Position numbers and translations under genes: made by a program. A DNA stretch of 64,000 nucleotides from Yponomeuta sedellus (Eukaryota > Arthropoda > Insecta > Lepidoptera > Yponomeutidae), in NCBI GenBank assembly GCA_934045075.1, contig OW203732.1, positions 12,688,201 through 12,752,200 on the forward strand, in the 5' to 3' direction. Positions within the stretch are counted from its first letter, which is position 1. Every line of letters begins with the position of its first letter. This document shows positions 10,248 to 30,257 of the stretch, in pieces. The notes below the pieces were generated by a model that did no database searches, was not told the origin of the DNA, and worked only from the letters and a program-made list of their open reading frames with translations.

Positions 10248-13200
10248 ATGGCTTCTCTTATAATTCTGAGAAATACTGTAGAAACACTGCAAAAAAATAG
10301 ATCTAAAAAAGAGACCACAGTGAGGTGAGTGCATGCTTACATCACAGATTGTTCTGGGCCCGTCTCCAAATGTTTGGTTGTTGAATACAGTTATTGGGAT
10401 TTAGTCTGGCAGGCTTTGCTTTTCAGGGCCAGGGACTCTCAAATCTAGAAATACTTTGGATATGCCAATGCGTGCATGGTCCTAACCACAGATAAATAAA
10501 CAATAATCTTTGCACATCATCATCAAATAATATCATAATAAATCAACTGTTTCAGAAAGTGTCGTACTTGTAATCTAAATCAAGGGAGTATCCCAATATT
10601 CAATAAAAGCAAGGATTCCAACTTGGCAAAAGACATTCAAATTGTTACTGGTGTTCTTGTAAGTTTATATTCTTATTTATAGTTTCTGATATGAGTGAAA
10701 TAGTTAAGGTAAGGTAATATTTAATTATACTGTTACTTTTAATTTCTCATAAAGAAGACTGTTAGGTTATTGTGTAATTACTCAGTGAATTCTCAATACT
10801 GAAACTGATGATTAGCCAATTAAGAGTTATTGGAAAGCAATCTGAATCATAAATAATTTTCAGATAACACAAGCTGATAAATTTTCCAAGTTTCTGTGCA
10901 AACAGTGCAGAGACTTGCTAAACAAATGCCTCTTGTTTAGAGATTTGTGTAACAAAACCAACAAATTACTTAATAAAACATCCAAAATTGTTGATAACAC
11001 TGGTAAGACGATGTTATGCAAAAAAAAACAAACACATTTCTAAATGTTCTGCCTCACAGTCTAATATGTTTTCAGCACTCGGTAACAAAAACAAGCATCA
11101 CAAGCGAATTTACAACTGGCGATGTTCTTACTGTCCTGACCTGTTTACAGATTTGGTAAATTGTTTATCATATTATATTAACTACATAATAAGTGTAGAT
11201 GAAAAACATTCCTCGCTTATTACGTAACATTTTAATTTCAGACATCATACTACCAACATTTACCAGAGTGTGACAAAAAACATGAAGCTTCTGAACAATT
11301 AAGACAAAAAAGAAATAGCCACAGCCAAATAAAGGATCAATTTGATCTTCAGGAACTTGTAGATAATGATCTAAATAGCTGCTCTGAACACTTACAAGAT
11401 GACTTAAATGAGCCTGGAGACTTTAGTGATGATTCCTACAGTGTTCCTTCACCCGCATTTTCTGACGATAATGGTGTCAGCTGTACTTCCTGCCAGAGAT
11501 ACTTTTGTGATTCAGTTAGTATTTACTGAGTTTTCCCTGGCATTTTTATGTTATTGTGTATAAATATAAATTTACATAAAATTCACTTCGGCCTTCTGTA
11601 ACCATTTGTGACCATTATGAATAATCCAAACTGGACCTTGTTTCTTCTAGGAATCATACAACAGACATTTATGGTATAGTAAAACATGCAAGGGATATTC
11701 AAAACCATCTAAAGAAGAAAACAAGTTGAGTAGTAAACCTAAAGCTCTGTGTGAAATATGTGGAAAAACTGTTAGCAGACCTACAATATTGAGTCACAAG
11801 TAAGTTTTATAAAGGATAATGGACTTTAGATGACATTAGACTATGTCAACTGTAGCTCCACAGCCAATTGTTGAATATGTAAAATATGCTAAAATAAATT
11901 AGTGCAAAAAGTAGTGTAATAAATGTAATCATGAATTTATTTCCGTAGGAGACTTCACCAAAATATATTTCCGTACGCGTGTGATTCGTGTCCGTATAGA
12001 GGAAGGTCTAAAAATCTTCTGATAGTACATTTGAGGTCCCACATGACTGTGAAACCTTATAAATGTACCATTTGCTCCAAGACCATGACATCAACAAGTA
12101 ATCTGGCAAAACATATGGAGTCAATGCATTGTGATAATAAAACATTTACTTGTGAGGTGAGTAAACAAAGTAATTGATTTTACGTTTTGAAACTGACTGT
12201 ACTTATAAATTTATAGAACATCGGGATTCCTGTCATGCTCATTCAGTTCTTGATATTTCAGGTGTAGTGGGAACTCAAATCGTGATAAGAATGCTATTCT
12301 TTTACAGTTACAAGATAACGTTTTCCTCAGCCCATCTCTATTCTTCACGCTAATTCAGCCAACGTGATTTACACTTGAGCGCATTTAATTGAGCCGCATT
12401 TAATCGCGTTAAATGTTCCATACAATTTCTAATGCGATTAATTAAGTTTAATGCTATTTCTAAAACATTTATTTAAAAAAACTGAAAATACCTACAAACA
12501 ACTAATTTGAGTTGTTCCTGAAAATAGGATAAGTAGCACAATTTTAAAACTTCTCTTGATGTATTTTAAGTGATTACATGTTTTCAGTGTCCAGAATGTG
12601 GCAAAGCATTTCGATATCTACAAAGTATGAAGGAGCACATTGCAAATGTTCATAGAAATCAAACAAGAGTAGAATGCGATATCTGCTTCAAAAGCTTCAG
12701 GCCGTAAGTAATAACGTTCGACCATACTAAGGCTACCTACTATACGGCAGTACGCGACGACTGCATGGCAAATTACTTTAGCATCCGGACTTCTTATTAA
12801 GCCCGTTTATACAAAAAAAAAAAGCATAATACTCATGGCAGTACCTAGTTAAGCTATGTCAGAGGCCTAATGGGCTGCTTGATAACCTCTGACAAATAAG
12901 GCCCACCACTGTCTTACACTCCTCCAACCGGGACTTGGCCCCCGGCCCCTTGGAGTATGGCCTAACCTTGCTGCGATGCAGGAATCGACCCGGGTCCCAG
13001 CAGTGGGGTCACACAAGGGTTGACATCGATAGCAAAGTGTCGCGCGACGCGCCGCCATGCGTGCACTCCATCGAGATTGTGACGGAAGGAGCACGGTTAT
13101 GAGGTGCGTCGTGCACTCATCTGGTCTGGGGAATTACGTAAGCATCCACTGAGTTGCGTGACGTTGATTTTTACTTTTTTTAAGCTACTCCGGCTGTCAA

Positions 13201-14117
13201 ATGCAAACAATTTTTGACATTCAGGAGTCGTCTAAATGCTTCACTCGATAGAGTGGATTGCTACGTAATAGCAGGGCTAGACAGGCCTAAAGTTTATTGG
13301 TTGGTGTGCTGTGCCATGGAGGGCAGAGGTAGGCCCGTTAGATAGAATGAACAATATTAGTGTACAGACTCCCTATTATGTAACGGACGTAAAAACGGTC
13401 CACAGACGACCTCTGTGGCGTAACGGTAGTGCATCTACCTTCCATGCAGGAGGTCCCGGGTTCGAATCCCGGCTGGGAACAAAAAAAAACCCCAGGTCTT
13501 GGATGTTTACATGTTTGTGATGTCGTTGTTTCTGGTTCCCATGACACAGGGTATCCTAGTGTGGGGCCAGAAGCAATGTATGTGCCTGTATGTAAATGTT
13601 ATGTTATGTCACTGTGTTGGTTTGTCCATCTTTACGTCCGAAGTGTAAAAATAAATATTTACGCATTTGACAGCTGGAGTAGTTTAAAAAAAGTAAAAAT
13701 CGATTTCACTCAACCCAACATACGTACATAATAGATCCCTGGAACATTTAAATGAAGGTTAGGCCGCTCTAGACCATAATATAGTTATTGTTAAGTTAAA
13801 TATTAGTTAAGATATTGTACAAGATATAAAACTCACTCACTACGCAGGGCACTACAGTATGGCAGCGGCACTAAATTATTTGTGCGTAGTGCGGTCCCCA
13901 GTCAAGTGTTCAAAGTAAAATTAATATTTACAGGCGAAATTTAAACGACCATCGGCGAAACGTACATAAAATAGACACTCCAAAGAGCGGCCGGCCATCC
14001 AACAGGCTGCCCTCGTACATCAAATGTATGATGGAGGAGAACTTCATCAACGAACATGAGGAGCTTAGCCCAGACATCACATTTGAAAATCTTGAAATTG
14101 ATTATCAACACATTTGA
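10248..14117 (+). CDS. ZAD-C2H2 zinc-finger protein, paralogue 1 (9 exons, 442 aa)
   Basis: Predicted nuclear DNA-binding regulator. Exons: 10248-10324, 10556-10658, 10864-11002, 11076-11155, 11242-11514, 11651-11799, 11949-12156, 12588-12703, 13934-14117. All junctions are GT-AG and in phase; total 1,329 nt including TGA. The ZAD spans exons 2-3: CRTC, then FLCKQC, then LFRDLC. Next come a finger split between exons 4 and 5 (CSYC...HLPEC), a second split finger (CTSC...RHLWYSKTC), an acidic Ser/Asp linker, and CEICG, CDSCP, CTICS, CPECG and CDICF C2H2 fingers. The tail ends DYQHI. The start MASLIIL matches the MASLVLL start of the next gene. Intron 8 is filled with repeats. Target DNA is unknown. 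Confidence 0.88.
12846..13035 (-). repeat. Family D interspersed repeat, copy 1 (intron 8 of ZAD paralogue 1)
   Basis: Recognised by the ordered blocks TGTCAGAGGCC, CACCACTGTCTTACA, GGGACTTGGCCCCC and CTGCGATGCAGGAA followed by CAGCAGTGGGG. These recur at 26.8, 38.5, 50.1, 56.0 and 58.7 kb in this window. The class is not certain: it is short and non-coding, like a SINE. Confidence 0.7.
13151..13714. mobile_element. Foldback (MITE-like) element with ~54-bp inverted ends in intron 8 of ZAD paralogue 1
   Basis: The left arm (13151-13205) contains GATTTTTACTTTTTTTAAGC and TACTCCGGCTGTCAAATGC. The right arm (13661-13714) is its imperfect reverse complement (GCATTTGACAGCTGGAGTAG, then AAAAAAAGTAAAAATCGATTT). 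A family C repeat sits between the arms. Target duplications were not defined, so the outer limits are approximate. Confidence 0.55.
13403..13600 (+). repeat. Family C tRNA-derived SINE-like repeat, copy 1
   Basis: The head has an A-box-like GTGGCGTAACGG and a B box GGTTCGAATCC. It is followed by CATGTTTGTGATGTC, a GGT(T)CCCATGACACAGG block and GTATCCTAGT. The same body recurs at 20.1, 59.2 and 60.6 kb. Confidence 0.7.
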
Positions 14118-15100
14118 AGAGTGAATTAAATTATTAAGACTTTCTTATGTAGATTTAATTTCATGGCAAAAAATTCTAGCACATGTCTGTTCATTACGGG
14201 GGATCTAAGAAGTAGCAGAAATTAAAGAGTACCAAATTGCTCAGACTTTTGGTCTTATTAATTACTGTTATACTTTCAAAAACATTTTTTATTGGAGAGC
14301 AAAAAAGCAGAGAAAGTTTTTCGGTTTTCGGAAAAAAAATTAAAGCTACTTGTACAGTTTGTTTCTTTTGTGTTTTTCGGTTACTGTGCATGGATGTAGT
14401 TACTGTATGAATCTTTATCTCAAGCAGTATGCAGCAACGTGCTAGCTTTGGACGGCCAACGTCGTAATTTTTAAAAATATCACTCAGCATAAATCAGGTT
14501 CCCTACGCCAAATCGAATAACAAAACATCAATAGCCAAATTGATCGACAACTTTAGATCAACCTTTCATCTGCTATCGACTGTACCTACACATTCTTTAA
14601 TAATCGAACCCATGTAGGACGCCATAAATCCAAAACACAATGCAAATCGGTAATGACACGAATGGTTACGCAATCAAACAAATATTGATGGAGCCCAAAA
14701 GCGCTGAAAACGGTCACCGAGTACAATTTTGTTCTTCATTTCACTTTAGCTCAAATGGCGATAAATCGCCCTAGCTGGCAACATAATTATTAATTAGATC
14801 TGTCAGTGTCAAAGTAGTCTGGCGAACGTTTGCTCCAACGGTGCATTTTGAACCTTTAATCGTTTGCAGCAATGCCAACAGTTTACAATATTTTTAATGT
14901 CGATTTACCAGACAAATCCCATTCGGCGGAAATGTATAAGGTTTGGTATTATTGGTGTAAGTATCTGTCGGTGTAATTTTATTATGTTTAAAACTAAACT
15001 CCGCTGTTTATATTGGATTGATTGAATTATTGGATTGGATGGAGATGTGCAATAGTGATTTTACAAACCAGTAAACATTAGTCTGATCACAATTTAAACC
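14118..15100 (+). promoter_or_regulatory. Intergenic and presumed promoter region of ZAD paralogue 2
   Basis: No clear gene. A short open stretch begins with ATG at 14872 and could be spliced at TTGGT|GTAAGT near 14957, which is a strong donor. It may be a 5' exon (coding or untranslated) of the next gene, but nothing proves it. Confidence 0.3.
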
Positions 15101-23187
<8,087 letters not shown>

Positions 23188-23610
23188 TAGATCTTGAAAT
23201 CTAAGTTTAAAGTATAGGTATACATTTAAGAGTGTAATCGAGGACTTTAGTACTATAGTACATAACTGTTATTATTTCCATGAAGAATTATTTAAAACAT
23301 AACCCTTATCAGTAAGCTATAAGCTTGTGATTACGTTTTAATTTATTGCAATCAATAGAGATTATTAATGTAAATTTATTTTATAATGTAGACAATGCCA
23401 TTAATTATACTGTTAATTTATAGTACTTCAACCGGTTGTTTATTATTACTGCAACATTAAAAAATCTTAATTACCTTATTCAGCACTCAATGATAAAAGT
23501 TGGTATTGGAACTCAAGAAATAATATTTGTATTTATTAGTAATACAAATACCGCTGAGAGCACACTACATACTAATATCACTATTTTATATTAATATTTG
23601 TCTGGTAGAA

Positions 23611-26136
23611 ATGAAGTACTTCCTTGCTCTATTTTTTGTACCAGTTTGTCTCTCCTTTAATGTGCCAAATATAGGATGCAATTCACAAGTGCAGATAGAC
23701 AATGACCACTATAATTTGACTCATACTTATGCTATCGGCGATAAAAACGCCTATGCAGTGGAAACGAACTACGACGTATACGGCAACCTCTTCTTTGTTA
23801 AATCCGAAAAGACGAAAGAACAAATTATTACTTTTGATGTCTATGTTCTTGAACACAACGCGCAGGATCCAGTGAAAGTTGGAGGTAACAATATCACCAT
23901 GTTTAAGGCCTGCGCAGACGAGGGACTTTTGTCCCTAAAAATGTCCTCCGAGTACTTGTCGCGGACTCAACGTCTACGGTGTGCGGTCATTTTGTTCCCC
24001 GGAAATTGAGTGAAGCGTACGCTATGGAAGCAAATATTCTGAGATTACATTGTGTTGTAATTTACATGAAGTTGAAAAAGAAAAAGCATTTTATAAGAGA
24101 ACACCGAACTTTTGTCCACTCCGGTCTCTTGATGTCCTCGGTAACTTGAGGGACTTTTTGTACTGGGTACTTATAGTCCTTCGTGTGCGTTACTCGATAC
24201 AATTTATAAGAGATCTATATCGACGGACAAAAAAGTACCCGGGGTATAGTCCCTTGTCTGCGCAGGCAGGCCTTTAATAAGCTATTTGACAGGTTTCTGA
24301 AAAACTCAGATTTTTGTTCATGTTATTAATAAGTGCTCAGAAAGTGATATTTTTTTTTAACTTTCGTGTTATTTTTGTAAAAAAAGCAAATATAAATTCG
24401 TTTTTAAAATATTCCGCCAAAACGCTTTTGAGCAATATGGCGGCGCACAGGAATTAGTGACGTCACTGGTCAGTATACAAACAAACGTAAACTCTCGGGT
24501 TCTATTTTTATTTTTCATATTATATCAGGCCTATTTTCTACAATGGCACTCAGGACTCGAGTACGAAGCTGTCTAATACGTAACCATAATTAATTTAATT
24601 ACCTATTTCTTTTTGAAGTGATTAAACTATTATATTATTTTTAATGCACTAACCCGTGCTAAGGACAATTTTAAAAAACCTATTTTAGAGGCTAAAAATT
24701 CCACCCTTGCCGGGATTCCTACCCGTGACCTCTGGCTATCCGTGCCAGCGCTCTTTCCAACTGAACTAATGGGCGACTCACCGGCATCAGTGAAATTTCG
24801 AACCTCTACAATATTCTCTGTATTACGTACAGGCAGCGACATCTGGCTGAAGTAATTTGCATCACTTGCAGCCCCGAGTACCTACTTTGCAGTTAGGTTT
24901 TACCTCGGAATGATATCGCTGTACCCACATGATTATTATATTATTTTTAATGCACTAACCCGTGCTAAGGGCAGTTTTAAAAAACCTATTTTAGATGAAC
25001 CTATGTCGGCTGCCTGCCGTAATACAGAGAATATTGTAGAGGTTCGAAATTTCACTGATGCCGATGAGTCGCCCATTAACTCGGTTGGAAAGAGCGCTGG
25101 CACGGATAGCCAGAGGTCGTGGGTTCGAATCCCGGCATGGGTGACTTTTTTTTGCCCCTAAAATAGGTTTTTAAAAATTGTGATTAAACTAAATATTCTG
25201 TAAATATGCCTAGTGTCCACCTTTTTCAGTTGTTATTATCGTGCAAAAAATACGACTAAAAACGTTGTATATGCCGTCCGATAACCATTTTTAATTAATT
25301 ATTTTTATAATGAATAGTTATGTTCTATGGATATTTCTAGCGTCTACCTGTTGACATTTTAAAAATCTAGAAAAAAATCCCGTTAATTGTACGGGAGGCC
25401 CACTTAAATATAAATTCTTTTAAAGAGTTCTTTGAAGACTACGGAATCCTAAAATGGGAGTTTGCCCCTTACAGTACAAAGTACTTTGGTTTGCCCCAAC
25501 TTTTTTTCGATCCTAAGTAACAACTTTCCTACAGGTCTGCCAGACGGTCAAAGTTACTCTATCGCGATCGACAAGACTTACGGAGACGTTTACTTTGGTA
25601 CCAAAACCGGAATTTTTAAATACGATTATGAAACAGCCCGCGCCGAGCTAGACTCCAGCGAGAAGCTGAAATTAGACATGCTGTTCATAGACAGAGATGG
25701 TAACAAGTACATCACGGAGAGCAACAACGGCGTAGAGGAACTGTATCTTTTGGACGGAGAGAAAAAGATACGCTTCAACGCATTAGAGGCAATAAACGAG
25801 ATGGCAATCGATGATAAGAACAACTTCATATTCCTAAAACAGGAGAAAGTGTTTATATTGACCAAGGACGCTCTAAAACCCAAGTACATAGGCGACGTAC
25901 ATTACAATGGGATCGCCCAAATTACATTTTACAACGAAAAGGTATTCGTCGCCAGTCAGACCTTGGCCTATTACCACGAACTCTACGTAAAGAAACTAGA
26001 GCTGATAAATATTTCCGAAAAAGTGACCGCGATATCTTTCGATCAAGACGGTAACTTTGTTCTTGGCACTTATGGGAAGCTGTTGAAGTATAACAAAAAT
26101 ACAGACTGCTATATTCGGTCTATAACTACGGAATAA
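23611..26136 (+). CDS. Ommochrome-binding-protein-like secreted protein (2 exons, 291 aa)
   Basis: Exon 1 is 23611-23884 (phase 1 donor GGAG|GTAACA); exon 2 is 25535-26136 (acceptor CCTACAG). The start ATG gives a clean signal peptide, MKYFLALFFVPVCLS. The body (DGQSYSIAIDKTYGDVYFGT, GIFKYDY, LFIDRDGNKYI, MAIDDKNNFIFL, ISFDQDGNFVLG) is a run of beta-propeller-like blades with D-x-x-G/N turns, characteristic of the lepidopteran ommochrome-binding protein family. These are haemolymph or pigment-cell proteins that bind ommochrome pigments. An N-glycosylation site (NISE) is present near residue 255. An AATAAA signal lies at 26169. The intron carries two family A repeats in opposite orientation. 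Identity comes from family recognition; ligand binding is inferred. Confidence 0.85.
24638..24842 (-). repeat. Family A tRNA-derived repeat, copy 3
   Basis: Minus-strand copy with head GTAATACAGAGAATATTGTA, tRNA-like core (B box mutated to GGGTAGGAATCCC) and tail ATTTTTAGCCTCTAAAATAGG, ending GTTAGTGCATTAAAAATAAT. It lacks the inverted 5' tail seen in other copies. It lies in the ommochrome-binding-like gene intron. Confidence 0.7.
24935..25180 (+). repeat. Family A tRNA-derived repeat, copy 4, with inverted 5' end
   Basis: Plus-strand copy with core at about 25068-25142 (B box GGTTCGAATCC). Its 5' flank starts TATTTTTAATGCACTAACCC, the reverse complement of the family's 3' end. It pairs with copy 3 in inverted orientation about 95 bp away. 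Confidence 0.7.
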
Positions 26137-27855
26137 ATATAGTGATTCTTTTGCAGTCACAAGACTAAAATAAAACTACTTACAAATAGACTTTTAATAT
26201 TTTGTATTAAAAATAAATTACCTAGTTGAACAGCAAAATCCTAAGTGTCAAAGAACTTCGAACAGCTTAGCAATGATTTAGAACTAAATACATTGTCAAC
26301 TCATAAATCTAGAACTACAATTTAATTACAAATATTGATTATTAACTGTTACAAACTTCGTTGCATTTTTGGTAATGCTTCTCAGGAACAAAATTATGCC
26401 TGTGTGAGGACACAGTAAGTTGACATAAGTACTCTTAAGTATGACGAAATCGTTCCTAAACAGTCCAATTCATAAAATCACGAATCCTCAAAACATTCCT
26501 CAGAGACAGTTTCAATAATCTGTATTAAAGGGCAAAACGTAACACATTTTTAAAACTGCACTCTGAGAATGGATTTAAAGGAATATGTAGTATTTTTGTA
26601 ACTAAATAAAACCGAGAATTCTTCTTGATAAGAACTTAATTCTTTTCTATTAAACCCTACTATAGTATTACAAAAGAATTAAATTGCTTGCAAAACAGTT
26701 ATAGCATTGTCATGCTTGAGTTAACTGTATAAAATTACTAATTTTACGTCACAATACTGCATGATGTCGATGGCTGTCGTTAAACAAAGTCAGATGCCTT
26801 AGGACGGCTTGGAAACTTCTGACAGTAAGACCTCCACCAATTCGGACTTAAGTAGTGAGTATGGCCTATACCTTCCTCAGGGAAGAGACCCGACATAATG
26901 GGTTGATGATGAATACTGCATCGGATAACAACATAAAATTGACCAAATTTCAATCAAAATTGACAATAAAAAAAACTGACCAAGTGCAAGTTGGAGTTGC
27001 ATGCTGAGGGTTTCATATCATCATAAAATATAATTATCTTCTATATTTAGCAAAAATGTGTTTTCCTTCATTCAGTTTGTCCAGTTCAGAATTGGCCAGT
27101 TTGTTTTTTCTTGTTATGTTAGTAAGTCTGCAGTATACTTATATATGGGTAACACATGTAAGTTATATTTTACGATATAATAATATAAAAAACAAAAAAA
27201 AAAAACATGTTTCTTATACCTTCAAAATGGCTTATTGACACCTTTCAAATTCAAATCATTTTATTTCAACGTAAAGAATTTACATATAAGATTTCATGAT
27301 TGCCATTATTCTGGTATGACACTCTAAAAACTAACAGTCTTATTTATAAAACCGCGATTCCTCGACAGGCAGTAAATATAATGTGATTATATTTTTCCTT
27401 TTACCATAGACTATTTAATCTGCCTATGAATAGATAGATAGATAGATAGATAGATAGATTTAATCTGCCTCTGAGGACTGTTTTAATTTTAAGGAATTGT
27501 GTTGTTTTAAATAAGACTAAATATTGGGATACGTATGTAGTTGTTACATCACTTCAGACTAAAAATGTATTTATAATTGTATCATTTCAATCGCATTAGT
27601 TCACTTGCCTCAAACCATGATCACAAAATACTTAAGGACATATTGCATCTCCTTAAATTTTAGTCACTTTAGTTACATATTGCCTATAGTCCTGGTGATA
27701 TCAAGTAATACTAATCATCAATTTATTTATAAACCACTTTAACACATATCTTATACACTTGCTAATTAACTTCATATTCATACAATTCAATTCAATAAAA
27801 AGTAAAGTTTATAATTGTAAATCTTAGGTTAGTTTAGGCTTAGTTGCAACTTCAA
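26137..27855. other. Intergenic region and ZC3H10-like 3' UTR
   Basis: No coding gene is seen. It holds a degenerate family D repeat at about 26783-26915 and a (GATA)n microsatellite at about 27429-27461. A probable LINE or SINE tail lies near 27240-27300 (TCAAATTCAAATCATTTTAT). The right part is presumably the 3' UTR of the minus-strand CCCH gene. Confidence 0.5.
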
Positions 27856-29403
27856 TTAATGTGGCAATATGCTTTGAGATATAATTGGGAAACTCATGGG
27901 TTGAGCTTGGGAGTTGGACATGCCCATGGGCTGACTGGTGCTAGAGATGGTAATTTGTTGAGTGGAGGTCTGGTGAACTAGTTGCTGGGCAGACTGCTGT
28001 GCCGCAAGTTGCTGGGCAGAATGTTGGGCAGCCACCATTTGTTGGGACTGTAGGTGTTGAGATTGTTGTGCTGCCAAATGCTGAGCATTTTGCTGTGCCA
28101 TGTGCTGTGCATGTTGAGCAGACTGTTGAGCAAGATGCTGGGCATTTTGTTGAGCTGCTAGGTGCTGTGCCTGTGCAGACTGTTGAGCTGCCAAGTGCTG
28201 GGCAGACTGCTGCGCCAAATGCTGTACAGTCTGTTGAGTGGCATACTGTGATGCTTGGTGCTGTGTAGTGAGCTGCGGCTGCACCAGTTGCTGTGCAGAC
28301 TGTTGGACTAGTTGTTGTTGAACCACCGCTGTTTGTGGGGCACTGCTCATGAGCTGCTGCGCTGCAGGCCCCAGAGTCAACTGTGCAGGAGTCACTGCCA
28401 CTACAGTCTGACCACCTCCCATCAGAGTTCCAGAGTCACTTACTTGCATCAACTGCTGGGCTCCAGCACTTGTCACTATCAAAGTTCCAGAGTTTCCCAT
28501 TAGTTGCTGTGTGGTGCTCACTGTCAGTATTTGAGGAGCAGGTGTCAATAGCTGTGCTCGGGATGCAGCAGGTGCTAAAGCCAAATTTGGTGTGGCTGCA
28601 GCAGGCACAAGGGCCGGTATTGCCCCAGCCAGACTCACTACAGGTGTAACACTAACTGTAGCCAGGGACACAGGTGCAGATGTGCCGTGACGTGAAGTTA
28701 TCACACATGACTGTTCACTTCTTAATGAGGCTGTCTGTTCCAACAAAAACTCATTCATAGAAGTCAGCTGGGCATTCTTCTCAGTCAAGTCTGCAACCTT
28801 CTTCAACAGCATAGTTATATTGTCATGTAACAGTCTTACTTTGTGGTCTAAAGAATCACAGTTAGAGCATTGGATGGGTAAAGGTAGACATTGTTTTTCC
28901 AATGGGTTCTCTTCATAAACAAATCTTCTCAGCTTAGATTCTGGTGGGGCATCATCTTCTCTACTCGGCGGTAGGTGTCGCTGGAATGGTGGTGGCGGTA
29001 TGCTCATATTAGGTGGAGGCTCATTGGCAATAACATCAGGCGGATGGATGAACTTGCAATCCTGATTGTTGCAAGCATTGTGCAAATAGGCCTGGCAAAC
29101 TGTGTTGTTACGAGGGTCGCGCGGAAACTGTCCCGTTTTATAAAATTGCTCCTCGTCCTCGACTGTACTATGGATAAACTTGCAGTTGTTTCTGAAGCAC
29201 CCTTTGTTTTGGTAGTCGTGGCAGAAACGGAAGAGTTCTTTCAAACTGGTCTTTGAGGGTATCTCGTGGATGAACCTACAGTTTTCGCGAGTGCAGCAAC
29301 CGCGGATGTAATCCCTACAGTAGTTGTTCGCGGGTAAAGATTTCTCCGCGTCGTCGGTCCCGCTCGTCGAAGCGTCCATGGACGTCATCCCGTTGCCGAT
29401 CAT
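27856..29403 (-). CDS. Zc3h10: ZC3H10-like CCCH zinc-finger protein (515 aa, single exon)
   Basis: Three C-x7-C-x4-C-x3-H fingers lie at residues 29-46, 61-78 and 103-120 (CRDYIRGCC..CRFIH, CHDYQNKGC..CKFIH, CQAYLHNAC..CKFIH). This spacing and order match ZC3H10, an RNA-binding protein. A proline-rich linker (about 130-150) is followed by a coiled coil (about 184-230, heptads of Leu and Val). The C-terminal half is a low-complexity Val/Ala/Thr stretch followed by a Gln-Ala-His-rich tract (QQSAQHLAAQQ type repeats). It is longer than the ~430-aa mammalian protein mainly because of that tract. No intron is needed. The start at 29403 is the first ATG; a second Met is at residue 6. A hAT-type element sits about 310 bp upstream. 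Confidence 0.9.
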   Translation of the reverse strand: MIGNGMTSMDASTSGTDDAEKSLPANNYCRDYIRGCCTRENCRFIHEIPSKTSLKELFRFCHDYQNKGCFRNNCKFIHSTVEDEEQFYKTGQFPRDPRNNTVCQAYLHNACNNQDCKFIHPPDVIANEPPPNMSIPPPPFQRHLPPSREDDAPPESKLRRFVYEENPLEKQCLPLPIQCSNCDSLDHKVRLLHDNITMLLKKVADLTEKNAQLTSMNEFLLEQTASLRSEQSCVITSRHGTSAPVSLATVSVTPVVSLAGAIPALVPAAATPNLALAPAASRAQLLTPAPQILTVSTTQQLMGNSGTLIVTSAGAQQLMQVSDSGTLMGGGQTVVAVTPAQLTLGPAAQQLMSSAPQTAVVQQQLVQQSAQQLVQPQLTTQHQASQYATQQTVQHLAQQSAQHLAAQQSAQAQHLAAQQNAQHLAQQSAQHAQHMAQQNAQHLAAQQSQHLQSQQMVAAQHSAQQLAAQQSAQQLVHQTSTQQITISSTSQPMGMSNSQAQPMSFPIISQSILPH

Positions 29404-29714
29404 GTCTATATCACAGGAACGGGCTATCGCTCCTTCCTAGATGTTTACTTCATGGCCGGTTGGACCCAAAACACAAGATTTACCTTGAAAGCTTAGGAGC
29501 GTCGTCTTTATCGATGATACTTTTGTTTGTTGGTACTGATGACTGAATCAACCGTGCAATTGACAGTTATATTCCTAGGCTCAAAGTTCACAACAGTTAT
29601 ATATAATTCTACAAATCCACGCAGCGGCAGACAGAATTTAATAATTAAATTGTGAGACTAAAAAATTCCACCTTACCCTATTACTTTTATTGTTTAATCT
29701 GTGTCCCACTGCAC

Positions 29715-30257
29715 CAGGGATGTAGATGCCAACCCTTGAATTATGGCACCAGACGCTCAAAATTATGGTATTTTTGAAAAAAATAAGGTACGGGTGGGAA
29801 AACTCTTACGCATTTAATAAATTTGGTAGGTACTATTAATGTATTAAAATTTCTGCGAATTTTCATAAATTCTTCAACTGAACACTACTCGCTTTTTTCT
29901 TTTCAATCTGTGCTATTCGCTACTTCTGACTAAGTTCAACTTTTTGAAGAAATCACCTGTGAAGTTCACTTACAATCCACAGACTACAAAAACTGTCACA
30001 GATATGAACGTTCTTATCAACTTACTGAACGAAATGATTTAATGATTTTTTACTGTTGCTAGATATTGGTACATAAAAAAACTCGTCAGCAGCAAAAGCG
30101 AAAGATAAGAAAATACGTGAAGCAAAAGTGCTTGTGATGAAAAAAGTGGCAAAATAAAAAGTACTTTCGCGTACCATAATGGATGTATCATGGTACATGG
30201 TACGAATAACTGAATTATGGTACATGTACCATAATTATGACACGTATAACATCCCTG
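29715..30257. mobile_element. Non-autonomous hAT-type element with 8-bp target duplication
   Basis: The element starts CAGGGATGT and ends ACATCCCTG. It is flanked on both sides by the exact 8-mer CACTGCAC (29707-29714 and 30258-30265). The 8-bp duplication and short CAG-type ends fit hAT transposons. It is 543 bp long with no transposase. The interior has repeated ATGGTAC/GTACCAT motifs near the right end (30170-30235). Confidence 0.85.

Noticed and set aside
24050..24277. Plus-strand 75-codon frame in the ommochrome-binding-like intron
   Set aside because: No start context, homology or splice support; the exon 1 donor at 23884 joins exon 2 cleanly.
27999..28649. Plus-strand Gln/Val-rich open frames
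   Set aside because: Antisense of the low-complexity Gln-Ala tract of the ZC3H10-like gene.
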